NCBI RefSeq assembly: GCF_024054565.1
Contig: NZ_JAMXLR010000026.1
Span: 124,001 to 188,000, forward strand
Reading direction: 5' to 3'
DNA: 64,000 bases
Source of the DNA: Aeoliella straminimaris
GTDB taxonomy: Bacteria; Planctomycetota; Planctomycetia; Pirellulales; Lacipirellulaceae
Shown piece after piece: positions 28,399 through 37,718 of this stretch. The notes beneath the pieces are model-generated. The model saw nothing but the letters and a program-made list of their open reading frames with translations, ran no database searches and was not told the DNA's origin. The translations under genes and the position numbers were made by a program. Within the stretch, counting starts at the first letter, position 1, and the number at the start of each line of letters is the position of its first letter.

Positions 28399-29303
28399 TC
28401 GTGGTCGTGGTCATCTGCTGCGTGCTCGTCTGGTTGCTCGGCCCAGCACGACTCGCCCTCCAGCTCGACCTCGATCGTCACATGATCGAACGCCTGCGAC
28501 TTGAGCATCTGGTGCACTTCTCGCTTGGCCGCAACAATCTCGTCGCGCGCGGTTCCGGCTTGCATCACCAAATGAGTTGAGAACACATGGCGTTCGCCAT
28601 CGAGGGTCCAGGTGTGCGTGTGGTGGGTGTCGATCACACCTGGAATCTGGAGCAACTGCTCGTCGAGCGCAGCGGGATCGAATTCGGGTGGCGCGCCTTG
28701 CAGAAAGACCAAGCCAACTTGGTAAAGGTTGCGGACGACATTCCACAGCACAAAACACGATATGCCAATCGCCAGCAGGGGGTCGATCAGGTAGCTATCG
28801 GTCACCAGCATGATGCCGCTGCCGACCAATACGGCGATCCATCCCAGGGTGTCTTCCAACAAGTGCCAACTGGCGACTTTCTCGTTAAGCGAGGTACCGC
28901 CACTCAGCAGCCAGGCCGCGCCGCCGTTCATCGCAACGCCCAAGATGGCGAGGCCCAATACGCCCTCCGCATTTACAGGCTGGGGGTCCTGCAGGCGACT
29001 TGCGGCACTCCAGACCACAACCACCAGACCAATCAGCAGCACCACGCCGGTTGTAAGAGCGCCCAGGCTGGAGAATCGCCGGTAGCCGTAGGTGAAGCGG
29101 GCATTGGCCTGGCGCGAGGAGAGCCGCTGCAGGTACCAGGCCATGCCGAGTGACAGGCAGTCGCCGCCGTCGTGCAGGGCGTCGGTCAGAATCGCCACGC
29201 TGTTGGTCCACAATCCGCCAGCGATTTCGATGAGCACAAACGCCAGGTTCACCAGAAAGGCGATGGCCAGATTGCGGGCGGCGTGATGGTGCGTGTGAGC
29301 CAT
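28395..29303 (-). CDS. Cation diffusion facilitator (CzcD/ZitB-like)
   Basis: 302 residues with six membrane helices between about 10 and 205. Metal-site residues are visible in helix 2 (LTDALHDGGD) and helix 5 (HLLEDTLGW), which form the tetrahedral Zn-type site of CDF exporters. A His-rich start (MAHTHHHAA) and a His/Asp tail (EHAADDHDHD) could capture metal. The cytoplasmic domain has the 'VIDTHHTHTWTLDGE' metallochaperone-like fold. It exports Zn(II) or a similar divalent metal in exchange for protons. No metal-responsive regulator lies nearby. Confidence 0.92.
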   Translation of the reverse strand: MAHTHHHAARNLAIAFLVNLAFVLIEIAGGLWTNSVAILTDALHDGGDCLSLGMAWYLQRLSSRQANARFTYGYRRFSSLGALTTGVVLLIGLVVVVWSAASRLQDPQPVNAEGVLGLAILGVAMNGGAAWLLSGGTSLNEKVASWHLLEDTLGWIAVLVGSGIMLVTDSYLIDPLLAIGISCFVLWNVVRNLYQVGLVFLQGAPPEFDPAALDEQLLQIPGVIDTHHTHTWTLDGERHVFSTHLVMQAGTARDEIVAAKREVHQMLKSQAFDHVTIEVELEGESCWAEQPDEHAADDHDHD

Positions 29304-29625
29304 GTATCTCGCGGAGTGTACGATCTGGATGATTACTGACGAACGATGTCCGGGTGGGGCTCTGCTCTTTCCGTGCGGCGGGCGGGCCGCCGTGGGCCCG
29401 ATTCTCCTCCAACTCTAGGCCGGCGCACATCCTCCTGCTGTCTCAGGAGGCGTGTTCACAAAATCGACAGCCGCGTCTAGCCGAGCGACACCAGTCTACC
29501 GAAGAGAGGGCTGAATTTGCGTGTATCCCCGCAAAACCTAGCATTCTCTGTCGCAGAATTCGGTCTGGTGTGGCAATTGCACGAACTTCCCCATCCCCAC
29601 TCAAATCTTCGAAGGAATCCCTACA
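29304..29625. other. Intergenic region with a hairpin
   Basis: 322 bases between the divergent CDF transporter and squalene-cyclase-fold genes. CCTCCTG at 29431-29437 and CAGGAGG at 29444-29450 form a seven-base hairpin around a six-base loop without a T-run. No gene is supported. Confidence 0.35.
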
Positions 29626-30780
29626 ATGAAGCGCAGACCCGCTGCATATTGGCTTACCACCGTCGCTGCTCTACTGCTGATCGTCCCCTCCTCGCAGGCT
29701 CAAGAGGCGGTGGACGGCCCCAAGCTGAACGACGTCGTCCAAAACGGGCTTACCTACCTGCGGGACCAAGGGCAAGACGACAGTGGCATGCTCTCGCCCC
29801 GTGCCGGTTCGGGCATTACCTCGCTGGCAGTGACTGCCGCCCTCCGCCACGGTTGCGGACTCGACGATCCGCTGGTGGCCCGCGGCCTCAAGGCCCTGCA
29901 AGGCGTGGTCAAGCCGGATGGTGGTATTTACGCCAGCGATCGCCTGCGAAACTACGAAACCTGTGTCGGCATCATGTGCTTTGCTGAGGCCAACAAGGTA
30001 GCTGGCGACGGGCGCTACGACGAAATTATGAAGAATGCCGGCAAGTTCGTCCGCGGGCTGCAAATTGGTGCCGAAGGCGAAGTGAATGAAGACGACGTTC
30101 AATTTGGCGGCGTTGGCTACAGCGGGAAGGAACGGCCCGACCTGTCGAACACCTCGTACTTACTGGAAGCCCTGCATTCGCTCGACGCCGGTGCCGACGA
30201 TCCGACCGTGCAGCGGGCCCTAGTTTTCGTGTCTCGCTGCCAGAACCTGGACTCAGAATTCAACGACACCGAGTTCGCCGGCAAAGTGAACGACGGGGGC
30301 TTCTATTACGTAATTCCAACCGAGGCGGTCGATCCATCGACCTCCGAGCGCTACACGGCCAACGGTGGTCTGCGTAGCTACGGTTCGATGACCTATTCGG
30401 GCTTCAAGAGCCTGGTATACGCGGGCCTGACGAAAGACGATCCGCGGGCCAAAGCTGCGCTCACTTGGATCGCCAAGAACTACGACCTGGAGCAGAATCC
30501 GGGCCAAGGCTCCGCCGGGTTGTTCTACTACTACAACACCTTCGGTAGCGCCCTGGCCGCCACTGGCAATTCCCTGGTCACCACCGCCGATGGCGACAAG
30601 CACCAATGGCAGGAAGAGTTGCTCGCGCAATTGGCGAGCACCCAACGCGACGACGGTTCGTGGGTAAACAGCAATCGCCAGTGGTTCGAAAACGACGCCA
30701 ACCTGTGCACGGCGTTCGCCCTGATGTCCCTTTCCTACTGCGATGAACCACTGCAAACCGATGGAAAAGACGCCGAATAG
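29626..30780 (+). CDS. Secreted prenyltransferase/squalene-cyclase-repeat protein
   Basis: 384 residues with a signal peptide (LTTVAALLLIVPSSQAQ). The mature protein has an alpha/alpha-barrel repeat pattern typical of terpene cyclases and related repeats: GLTYLRDQGQDDSGML, KALQGVVKPDGGIYAS, LQLGAEG-like and AQLASTQRDDGSWVNS. No DxDD cyclase acid motif is obvious and the protein is exported, so it is more likely a binding or scaffold protein than a hopanoid cyclase. The next gene starts 20 bases before its stop, implying translational coupling. Confidence 0.83.
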   Translation: MKRRPAAYWLTTVAALLLIVPSSQAQEAVDGPKLNDVVQNGLTYLRDQGQDDSGMLSPRAGSGITSLAVTAALRHGCGLDDPLVARGLKALQGVVKPDGGIYASDRLRNYETCVGIMCFAEANKVAGDGRYDEIMKNAGKFVRGLQIGAEGEVNEDDVQFGGVGYSGKERPDLSNTSYLLEALHSLDAGADDPTVQRALVFVSRCQNLDSEFNDTEFAGKVNDGGFYYVIPTEAVDPSTSERYTANGGLRSYGSMTYSGFKSLVYAGLTKDDPRAKAALTWIAKNYDLEQNPGQGSAGLFYYYNTFGSALAATGNSLVTTADGDKHQWQEELLAQLASTQRDDGSWVNSNRQWFENDANLCTAFALMSLSYCDEPLQTDGKDAE

Positions 30781-31522
30781 CAACTTGCGGAGGTCGCTGC
30801 GGGCGATGTTCGCCGGAGCCTGGATGGCCAATCTAGCCCTCTGGATTGGCGTCGCTTGGTGGATTGCAGCAAGCGGCACCTCGATTCGCACCATCGACGC
30901 CGCCAGTCGTCAGGCACTTCGACTGACGACTGGCAACGGCGAACCCTCCTTCAGCGACCCTGGCTGGGTTGTGTTGTGGGTGCCCGTGGCGGTGGTGGCG
31001 ACGGGTCTGCTGATGTTCATCAGCGTGCTGCTGGGCCCGCGGCCATTTCGCACCATTCGGTACTGGCTGCTGCTGGTGGCGGCCTTTGCCGCCTGGGCAT
31101 CGCTCGGCACCGCCCGGCAGGACCTGCACTGGGTAGGGCAACAACACCGCCTGGCGGGCAAATTGCCGGCCGCCAGTCCGCTGGTCGATCAATTGCGGCA
31201 GGACTGGCCCGTCGACGAATCGGGCACCGACGTCCTGGGGCCCTATCTTGCGTACCCCAAGCCAAATCCCACGACGTTGCTGCTGGCCACCAATGCCCCG
31301 CTGGAGGGAACCGACCTAAGCATTTCGGCAGTCGAGCGGTCGCCGGCAGGTGCAATTTGTATGGAATTGGCGGGGAATGAAAGTCCGGCATGGCTCGAGT
31401 GGCGTCCCTCGGACGACGAGCCTCACTCGTTTACCAGCGGCCTGGAAACTCGCTACGAAGTGGGACAATTCGCCCGCCTCGCACCTCACTGGTATTTGGT
31501 CCGCTACGGGATCGTTCGTTAG
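30761..31522 (+). CDS. Membrane protein of unknown function
   Basis: About 253 residues from the ATG at 30761 (another ATG at 30743 is possible). It has three N-terminal membrane helices (about 22-40, 70-95 and 102-118), then an extracytoplasmic beta-rich domain (LLATNAPLEGTDLSISAVERS...). It overlaps the end of the squalene-cyclase-fold gene, so the two are probably translated together and may interact at the membrane. No family is recognised. Confidence 0.68.
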   Translation: MEKTPNSNLRRSLRAMFAGAWMANLALWIGVAWWIAASGTSIRTIDAASRQALRLTTGNGEPSFSDPGWVVLWVPVAVVATGLLMFISVLLGPRPFRTIRYWLLLVAAFAAWASLGTARQDLHWVGQQHRLAGKLPAASPLVDQLRQDWPVDESGTDVLGPYLAYPKPNPTTLLLATNAPLEGTDLSISAVERSPAGAICMELAGNESPAWLEWRPSDDEPHSFTSGLETRYEVGQFARLAPHWYLVRYGIVR

Positions 31523-31642
31523 CAAGCCTTTCCCAGAGCTGGGCTGAAGCGGCCGAACAAGTTAACGAAGCTGCCAGCTCCCACCCCCCATTCCAACGAT
31601 ACACGGGGAACGCTCAGCCACAGCGCCCTGACATCGGATCAC

Positions 31643-31686
31643 AAAAAAAGGCCGCGAAGCGTGACTGTCGTCACCGCTTCGCGGCC
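31643..31686 (-). terminator. Strong Rho-independent terminator
   Basis: On the minus strand a long GC stem (GGCCGCGAAGCG paired with CGCTTCGCGGCC, continued by TGAC/GTCA around a single bulge) is followed by seven T residues. It serves the minus-strand gene ending at 31740. Confidence 0.88.
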
Positions 31687-31739
31687 TTCTGCATTTTCGT
31701 TCTGGCAGCTCCAACTAAGCTGCTCGGCTGGGCCGAGTA

Positions 31740-33245
31740 TCAGTCCCACCACCACTGGCCTTCGTCCAGGCCGGTGGGAGCCAGCTTGGCGTGCTGGGCC
31801 GCCACTTCGCCATCCTCGTCGGCGAGAATCGCATCGGACTCCAAGGCCTTGGTGGGCCGCATCTCGACGCCACCACCGATGGGAGTCATCAGCGTGCGTC
31901 CCTTCCAGATGGCATTCACGGCCGTGGCCACCTGCTCGGGAGCGTTGCAGACTTCGACAGGATACTTCTCTTCGCTGGCAAATACTTCCGGTGTCCAACC
32001 CACCATGCCGTACAGGTCGCGTTGCTGGATGAACGCAGCGGCGATGGCCATGTCGATGCAGTTGCGAAGCTGAGCGTAGACGGGCGCCTTATCGGCCAAT
32101 TCGGGATACATCTTCGTGAAGGCAGCCGTGTATTGCTGGCTGGCACGATTCACGCTGCCAGACACCTTGCGGCCTCCCTGCGAATTGATCAATTCGTTCT
32201 CACCAATCAGCTTCACACCCTGACCAACAATCTGCATCGACTTCGAATCTTCCGCCACGCGGACGCACTCGTAATCGGGCACAAAGTACCAACGCTCCAT
32301 GGCGTTGCGGGCCACGGCAGCCGGGTTGGCTCGGTCGACGTAGCTCTTCAGCCGTACGGGCGGCCGTTCGAGGTTGATGCCAATCAGCTTCATCCGGTAA
32401 TCGGCTTCCACCATGACCTGGGCGAAGTGTGTCGTGGCAGGAATGCCACCGACGGTGATCACTTGCAGGCCCATCGCTTCTTGCAGTTTATCGACGATCA
32501 CCTGGGTTTGGTTCGGCGTGGCCGAGCGTCCGAACTGACGCAGGAAGTTCTGCATTCGTTCGAGACCTTCGGTAGTCGGGTCGATGGAACAATACAGAGT
32601 GGGAGATTTGCCCGTTTCCTGGGGCGGGAAGGCCCGCAGGGCGGTGATCATGTCTTGCAGTTCCACCACGGGACGGCCCGAGGCGATACCTCGCATACGA
32701 CCCGACAGGTCTTCGGCCCATGGCTCGGCCGGCCCCGCAATCACGATGTCGCCGGTTTCGGGATAGCAGAAGACGTACTCGATGCGGGTTAGGCCCGCGA
32801 GGTTCTTCATGATGTTGTCGGGCCCACTGCCGGCGGCAAGCTTAGCCTCGATGGCTTTCTCCAGCCGAGTGAGCGATACCTTACGCAGTTCGCTAACTTG
32901 AGCGAGATTGCCTTCCAGCCCGGCCATAGCGTTCTGGATACGGGCCTGGGTCAACTGGCCGGTGGGGTCGTTGACGAAGTTTCGGGCGAGCACGCCATCG
33001 GCGTCCACCATCACACCACCAGCGCGGGTGCCCTGCTGGTTACCACCGCCACCGCCGCCGAAGCCGCCACCACCTAAGCCGCCGCCGCCGAAGCCACCAC
33101 CGCCGAAGCCGCCACCACCACCGCCAAAGCCACCACCGCCACCACCAAATTGGGCGCTAGCGGGAAGGCCGATCGTGCAGGCCATGGCCAGGAGGAGTGC
33201 GACGAATGTGTTTCGCACGAGCTGTCGGGAAAGTCTTAAGTCCAT
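31740..33245 (-). CDS. Secreted DUF1598-like protein with glycine-rich N-terminus
   Basis: About 501 residues from the ATG at 33245, with AGAGG ten bases upstream. Signal peptide: LVRNTFVALLLAMACTIGLPASAQ. Residues 33-65 are Gly/Phe-rich (FGGGGGGFGGGG type). The remaining 430 residues look like a planctomycete-specific family. Motifs such as 'GGVMVDADGVLARNFVNDPTG', 'ATPNQTQVIVDKLQEAMGLQVI', and 'AQVMVEADYRMKLIGI' are typical; I relate them to DUF1598, without a search. The Gly run resembles that in 13182-14114. A strong terminator follows, so it is probably a single-gene, well-expressed unit. Confidence 0.8.
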   Translation of the reverse strand: MDLRLSRQLVRNTFVALLLAMACTIGLPASAQFGGGGGGFGGGGGGFGGGGFGGGGLGGGGFGGGGGGNQQGTRAGGVMVDADGVLARNFVNDPTGQLTQARIQNAMAGLEGNLAQVSELRKVSLTRLEKAIEAKLAAGSGPDNIMKNLAGLTRIEYVFCYPETGDIVIAGPAEPWAEDLSGRMRGIASGRPVVELQDMITALRAFPPQETGKSPTLYCSIDPTTEGLERMQNFLRQFGRSATPNQTQVIVDKLQEAMGLQVITVGGIPATTHFAQVMVEADYRMKLIGINLERPPVRLKSYVDRANPAAVARNAMERWYFVPDYECVRVAEDSKSMQIVGQGVKLIGENELINSQGGRKVSGSVNRASQQYTAAFTKMYPELADKAPVYAQLRNCIDMAIAAAFIQQRDLYGMVGWTPEVFASEEKYPVEVCNAPEQVATAVNAIWKGRTLMTPIGGGVEMRPTKALESDAILADEDGEVAAQHAKLAPTGLDEGQWWWD

Positions 33246-33676
33246 CGGGGACCTCTGCTGTCTTGGGAGTGCCTTCTTCGGTTCACGGGGGCAAACGCGG
33301 ACGAGGCCGCCAGCGTCGCCGGGTACGGAAACACCTTGGGCGGAGCGGCGGAAATTTGCCCTAACTTGATGGTAGTCGGGCGCTTTGGGCAAAGCAAGCA
33401 AACCGCGACACATTGCCCAGAAGAGATTCGCCGCCGAACCCCACCGTTCTTCCCCCCTTCTGGCACCGGTAGTCCGCAATGCCTTTCGCCCGGAAGGCCG
33501 GCCTCCCTGGCCCGGCGGGGGGCACAGTCGTCACGATCGCTGCAAACCGCCCTGGATGTTGCGAAATGTCACCGGTGGTTGTTGGAAAACAGCATCACAG
33601 TGGTATGTAGGCGGCATATTTTAACACGCCATCCCCGCCATGGATCCGTCGATGGCGAAGTTACCCCCAAATCCCC
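33246..33676. other. Divergent intergenic region
   Basis: 431 bases between the DUF1598-like and the lipoprotein genes, which are transcribed away from each other. It has no supportable gene; promoters of both must be here. The stretch around 33580-33625 is AT-rich ('TTTTAACACG'), a plausible promoter area for the lipoprotein gene. Confidence 0.35.
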
Positions 33677-36163
33677 ATGTCCCAGCCGACCCCTCCAATC
33701 CGTCTGCTGCCCGTCCTCGCAATCGCCCTGGCGATGGTGCTGGTGGGGGGCTGCGCGTCGAATCGGCTGCCTCGGATCGATCCCACGGGCCAGCGAATGT
33801 TGCTGTGGCCCGACGAACCAACGCCCCCCATCACGGCCCCTCCGCAAGCGTTGGCCCCCACCCTGGTTCCAGGCGCTACGGCCGCCCTGCCCCCGGCGCC
33901 GGCTAATGTGGAAGCCCCCCCCGTGCTGACCGACCCGTTCCTGCCCGGTGGCCCCGGCAACACGACCACCGATTGGCTCGGGCGCCCCGTGGTGGTCGGC
34001 CCACCGGTATCGAGCACTACGGGTCAGCCGGTGTCCGGAGCGGTAGCTATGCCGACGGTACCAGGCGAAGCACTTTCGATTACGCCGTCGAGGATTCTCG
34101 CGCCCGTGGGCAGCGAGGTCATCTTGATTGGCGGCGTATGTGCCGAAAACGGATACTTGCGCACCAATGAGCGAGTGGAATGGATGCTCGACCGAGCGGG
34201 CACCGGGCAGATTGTCACGGTTGGTGGTCGCGGCGAACTGGATATGTTCCGACTGCCGCAGAATACGCCCCGCAAGGTCGATAACTTTTTTGCTATCACC
34301 GCCACGTCGCCTTACAGAGATTGCCTCGACCGCGGCACCCCCGATCCCAACGATGACGTGCAAATCCGTCGCGGCGACGCCTGGATCACGGTCTCTTCGC
34401 CCACCGAAGGCACCAGCTACGTCACGGCCTACGCCCCCAACGTACCGAACTGGGCGGGGCGAACCGCCAGAGCGACCATCTACTGGATCGACGCCCAATG
34501 GGCTTTTCCCCCGTCCGTGACGTTGGCGCCCGGACAGAGCCATACCCTGACCACGAGCATCACCCGCCAGAGCGACGGCGCGCCGATCGCAGGCTGGATC
34601 GTCCGCTACAAGGTGGCCGGCAACAGCGCCGGCTTGGGCTACGAAGGGGGGCAGACTTCCGACGTACCCACCGACGCCCAGGGCCGCGCCAGTGTCGAGA
34701 TCACGCCCACCGACGACCGGGCCGGCGTCACCAATGTGGAAATCGAGATCATTCGCCCCGAGCAGGCCGGCTTGGCCGCCAGCCCCCGGGTGACCCTGGC
34801 GACGGGCGCCGCGAGCATCTCGTGGGCCGATGGAGGCATCACCGGCACACCCATCCCCACGGGGCCACCTCCCTCGTTGGAACCGACCCCCGTCACGCCA
34901 CCCACCGACAGCTGGAGTTCGCCCAACACACCTGAGCCGACGCCCGAGCCGACCCCTGCCGAGGGTCAGCCGGACCTGGTGCTCAATATCGAACAAGTCT
35001 CGCCCGGTCCGTTCCGCGTGGGCGACACGGTGGAGTTCATGGTGACAGTTAAGAACAACGGCAACGGCACCGCCCGCAACGTACAGATTCGGGACGACTT
35101 CGACGTTGGGCTCTCCAGTTCCGTAGCACCGGCCGGTCAGCAGTTCATCGTCGGCGAGGACATCGTCGACATGGTGCCTGGCAAGGAAATTGACCTGCCG
35201 CTCGCATTTCGCATCACCTCTGCGGGCCAGCTGTCGCACACCGTCACCGTGACGGCCGACAACGCCCTGCAGAATAGCAAGCGCGCTTCGATCAACGTGG
35301 AAGGAACGGGCGGCGCCACAGGCGGCGAAACAGGCGGCGGCTTCATCGCCCCGCAGTTGCGGGTGACGCTCGATGCACCGCTGCGATGCACCGTGGGCGA
35401 GGTCCGCCAGTTTAAGGTGATCATCGAGAACCTGGGCAACACGCCGGCCCGCAACGTCGTGGTCACCTTGCTCCGCGATCCGGAGCTGAAGGCCGTGGGC
35501 ATCGACCCCAACCGGCCATACGACGAAGCTGAGTTTCGTAGTTCTGGCAAGATCCGCTGGACCACTCCTGTGATCGCTGCCAATTCCAAGGAAGTCTACT
35601 TGTTCGAATGCGAATGCCTGGCCGGTGAGCCGCAGCCTCGCGCGGAAGTGCAGGTGACGGCCGAGGGACTCACCGAACTGAAGTCCGATCAACGAGTGGT
35701 CGAAATACGACCCCAGCTCGGCGGCGGGGTTCCCGCCGCGCCCCCGCTCGATAACGGCGGCACCTCGACCGCGCCCCCTGCAACGGCCACCGAGGCCTTC
35801 GAAATCGCCGTCTGGGAATCGAAGAATCCTGCGCGATTGCAGGACCGATTTACGATTAGTGCGCGGGTTACCAACACCAGCCAGTCGGTGCAGCGGAATG
35901 TCCGCGTGCGGGTTTACCTCCCGCCCAACTTGCGGGGGGACTTCCAGCAAGTTCAATCGGCCCAACCAGCCCACACCGAGCCGTGGAACGAAGGGGTCGG
36001 GCTATTCGTCGACCCGATACCCCAACTCGCGGCAGGCGAGTCGTATCAGATCATGATTCCGGTCGACGCCGTGTCCCAAGGCAACGTCAAGGTCTACGTG
36101 GGCGTTGGCTCGGATGATGCGCCGCAGGAGCTGACCTTCGTCCGCGACATCCAAGTGCTATAA
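33677..36163 (+). CDS. Large lipoprotein with repeated CARDB/DUF11-like domains
   Basis: 828 residues. Signal peptide with lipobox LVGGC (Cys near residue 26), so the mature protein is lipid-anchored, probably to the outer membrane or periplasmic face. After a Pro-rich spacer there are immunoglobulin-like beta domains. Two or three copies of the motif family 'PDLVLNIEQVSPGPFRVGDTVEFMV ... VKNNGNGTARNVQIRDDFD' mark CARDB/DUF11 repeats (about 445-800). The Pro/Thr linker EPTPEPTPE separates modules. Such proteins serve as envelope scaffolds or adhesins. The long reading frame on the opposite strand is an antisense artefact. Confidence 0.88.
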   Translation: MSQPTPPIRLLPVLAIALAMVLVGGCASNRLPRIDPTGQRMLLWPDEPTPPITAPPQALAPTLVPGATAALPPAPANVEAPPVLTDPFLPGGPGNTTTDWLGRPVVVGPPVSSTTGQPVSGAVAMPTVPGEALSITPSRILAPVGSEVILIGGVCAENGYLRTNERVEWMLDRAGTGQIVTVGGRGELDMFRLPQNTPRKVDNFFAITATSPYRDCLDRGTPDPNDDVQIRRGDAWITVSSPTEGTSYVTAYAPNVPNWAGRTARATIYWIDAQWAFPPSVTLAPGQSHTLTTSITRQSDGAPIAGWIVRYKVAGNSAGLGYEGGQTSDVPTDAQGRASVEITPTDDRAGVTNVEIEIIRPEQAGLAASPRVTLATGAASISWADGGITGTPIPTGPPPSLEPTPVTPPTDSWSSPNTPEPTPEPTPAEGQPDLVLNIEQVSPGPFRVGDTVEFMVTVKNNGNGTARNVQIRDDFDVGLSSSVAPAGQQFIVGEDIVDMVPGKEIDLPLAFRITSAGQLSHTVTVTADNALQNSKRASINVEGTGGATGGETGGGFIAPQLRVTLDAPLRCTVGEVRQFKVIIENLGNTPARNVVVTLLRDPELKAVGIDPNRPYDEAEFRSSGKIRWTTPVIAANSKEVYLFECECLAGEPQPRAEVQVTAEGLTELKSDQRVVEIRPQLGGGVPAAPPLDNGGTSTAPPATATEAFEIAVWESKNPARLQDRFTISARVTNTSQSVQRNVRVRVYLPPNLRGDFQQVQSAQPAHTEPWNEGVGLFVDPIPQLAAGESYQIMIPVDAVSQGNVKVYVGVGSDDAPQELTFVRDIQVL

Positions 36164-36244
36164 CCACCGGCCCACACCGTGGGCAACGAGCCGAGGGCAG
36201 TATAGTCTGAGGAGTGCCAACTCCACCGTCCCAGGGCTCGCCAC

Positions 36245-36622
36245 ATGATCACCCGCTTCGCCTTGCTCCGCCACGCGGTACCAGCCGACTTCCGCCGCGG
36301 AAGTCACTGGGATCTATTGCTTGAGCGCGAAGAAGTGTGCTGGACCTGGGCGCTCGAAGAACTGCCCGCGGGAATCGAAGGCGACCAAGGGCCAACGGTG
36401 GTCGAGGCGCTGCGGCTGCCGGATCATCGCAAGCATTACTTGGAGTACGAAGGCCCAGTGAGCAAGGACCGAGGCGTCGTAACTCGTGTGCTCGAAGGTC
36501 AGTGCCAATGGCAGGAGTCCACCGATCAGCGGATCTGCGTGCAGCTCGCTTCTGAGCGCGGCGTCCGCGTGCTGCTGCTGGAGTCGAGCTCCGGCGAACG
36601 GTGGCAACTGTCCGTTCGGTAG
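36245..36622 (+). CDS. Stand-alone LigD-type 3'-phosphoesterase (PE) domain protein
   Basis: 125 residues. The sequence follows the polymerase/ligase N-terminal PE domain. HWDLLLE sits at the position of LHYDLRLE, then CWTWAL at 'LKSWAVP', and HYLEYEGPVSKDRGVVTRVLEG at the 'DFEGTIPEGEYGAG' block. In LigD this domain is a metal-dependent 3'-phosphodiesterase in non-homologous end joining. Here it is free of ligase or polymerase domains and lacks a Ku neighbour. The residue match is partial, so the enzyme may be altered or inactive. Confidence 0.68.
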   Translation: MITRFALLRHAVPADFRRGSHWDLLLEREEVCWTWALEELPAGIEGDQGPTVVEALRLPDHRKHYLEYEGPVSKDRGVVTRVLEGQCQWQESTDQRICVQLASERGVRVLLLESSSGERWQLSVR

Positions 36623-36649
36623 CCGCCGGGTAGGCCAACGCCGCGACGT

Positions 36650-37414
36650 CTATCGCGACAGGCTCTCGCTGGCCCGCCCTGGAACGACCGGTTCGCGGGC
36701 AGTTTCCACTTCCTCCACCTGCACTTCCTCTACCTGCACTTCCTCCACCTGCACCTCTTCGGTACGGCCCGTCAGGAACATTTCGCCTTCGGCCAGTTCA
36801 ATGGCTTCGAGCGTACGGTGCTGCGAGATGTCGCGATCCCAGAGTTCTCGATCGACGATCATCACGGTGTTCGGACCATTGCGGGTCCAGCGGATCGGCA
36901 ACCCGGCCCGGCGGACTCCCCTTTGTAGACGATCGACGATGTCCTTGGTGGGCACTGGTAGCATACCGGCGAGTACCTGCTGCAGCTCGATCGCCAGGTC
37001 GCCGTCTTCGGTGACATACGGCTCGACCAGCACGCTCACCACGGTATCAACACCGGCCACATCCGATCGGGCGGCCAGGATCAGTTGGTTGGGCGTAATC
37101 GCGACACGTGGGTCGCGGATCTCCTTGGGCAGTAGATTGGGGAACGACTCAGGCAGCTTGTACGCCAGCCAGCCGTTAACCTCATGGTCCGACACTACGG
37201 TCCGCCAATCGCCTTCCAATTCCAGATCGCTGGATAGCGTCGTGAAGCGGCTTTCGAGCTGGCGGCTTCCTTCTTCCAGCACCTCGGCGGGTTCTTTCAG
37301 GGCCGCCATGTAGTGCGGCTGGCTGCTGGTGACCGCCCAGTACATGCTACCCGCCCCTAACAGTAGCACCGTTACCACGGACAGTAGAACCAGCAGAATC
37401 ACTCGTTTGATCAT
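36650..37414 (-). CDS. Membrane-anchored protein with a VQVEE repeat tail
   Basis: About 254 residues from the ATG at 37414. A single N-terminal membrane helix (LVLLSVVTVLLLGAGSMYW) anchors an extracytoplasmic domain. The 'DHEVNGWLAYKLPESFP' and 'VLVEPYVTEDGDLAIELQQV' patterns suggest a LolA-like or lipid-binding fold (weak). The C-terminus contains VQVEEVQVEEVQVEEV encoded by a 15-base DNA tandem repeat near 36713-36757, an obvious slippage target. No named family is recognised. Confidence 0.68.
   Translation of the reverse strand: MIKRVILLVLLSVVTVLLLGAGSMYWAVTSSQPHYMAALKEPAEVLEEGSRQLESRFTTLSSDLELEGDWRTVVSDHEVNGWLAYKLPESFPNLLPKEIRDPRVAITPNQLILAARSDVAGVDTVVSVLVEPYVTEDGDLAIELQQVLAGMLPVPTKDIVDRLQRGVRRAGLPIRWTRNGPNTVMIVDRELWDRDISQHRTLEAIELAEGEMFLTGRTEEVQVEEVQVEEVQVEEVETAREPVVPGRASESLSR
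36713..36757. repeat. Coding tandem repeat (15-base unit, about three copies)
   Basis: Three near-identical copies of a 15-base unit (ctccacctgcacttc form) encode the VEVQ-type acidic repeat at the C-terminus of the gene at 36650-37414. Units differ by one or two bases (a ctccacctgcac and a ctctacctgcac form). Confidence 0.7.
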
Positions 37415-37718
37415 ACGGTTGCCTGTCGGGGACCTGAGGGGCGGGCGTCTGGGTCGAATGTTAGGGCGACGGGCCGTGCCGGTCAACGCAAACGAGGTTT
37501 TCGTATTTCCCCGAAATTGCCACGTCGTGTACCGCCAGCCGAATGTCTCGAGCCGGCCTGTGCAGAGGACGATAGTCTCTCCCTCCGCGGGAAACCTGCC
37601 CGCCCATCGCTCCGCGGTGGCAACTCGCGCGCCGATGCCCTGCCATCCTTTCTCGAACCGCTTGCCCCCACTAGAATTACGGCTTTTCCCGCCCCTTGGT
37701 TCTGCAAGCAGTGGTGTC

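Noticed and set aside
33569..35974. Open minus-strand frame of about 800 codons
   Set aside because: It lies on the opposite strand of the lipoprotein gene. The high GC of the sense codons makes long antisense frames here; the sense frame has a signal peptide and known domains.
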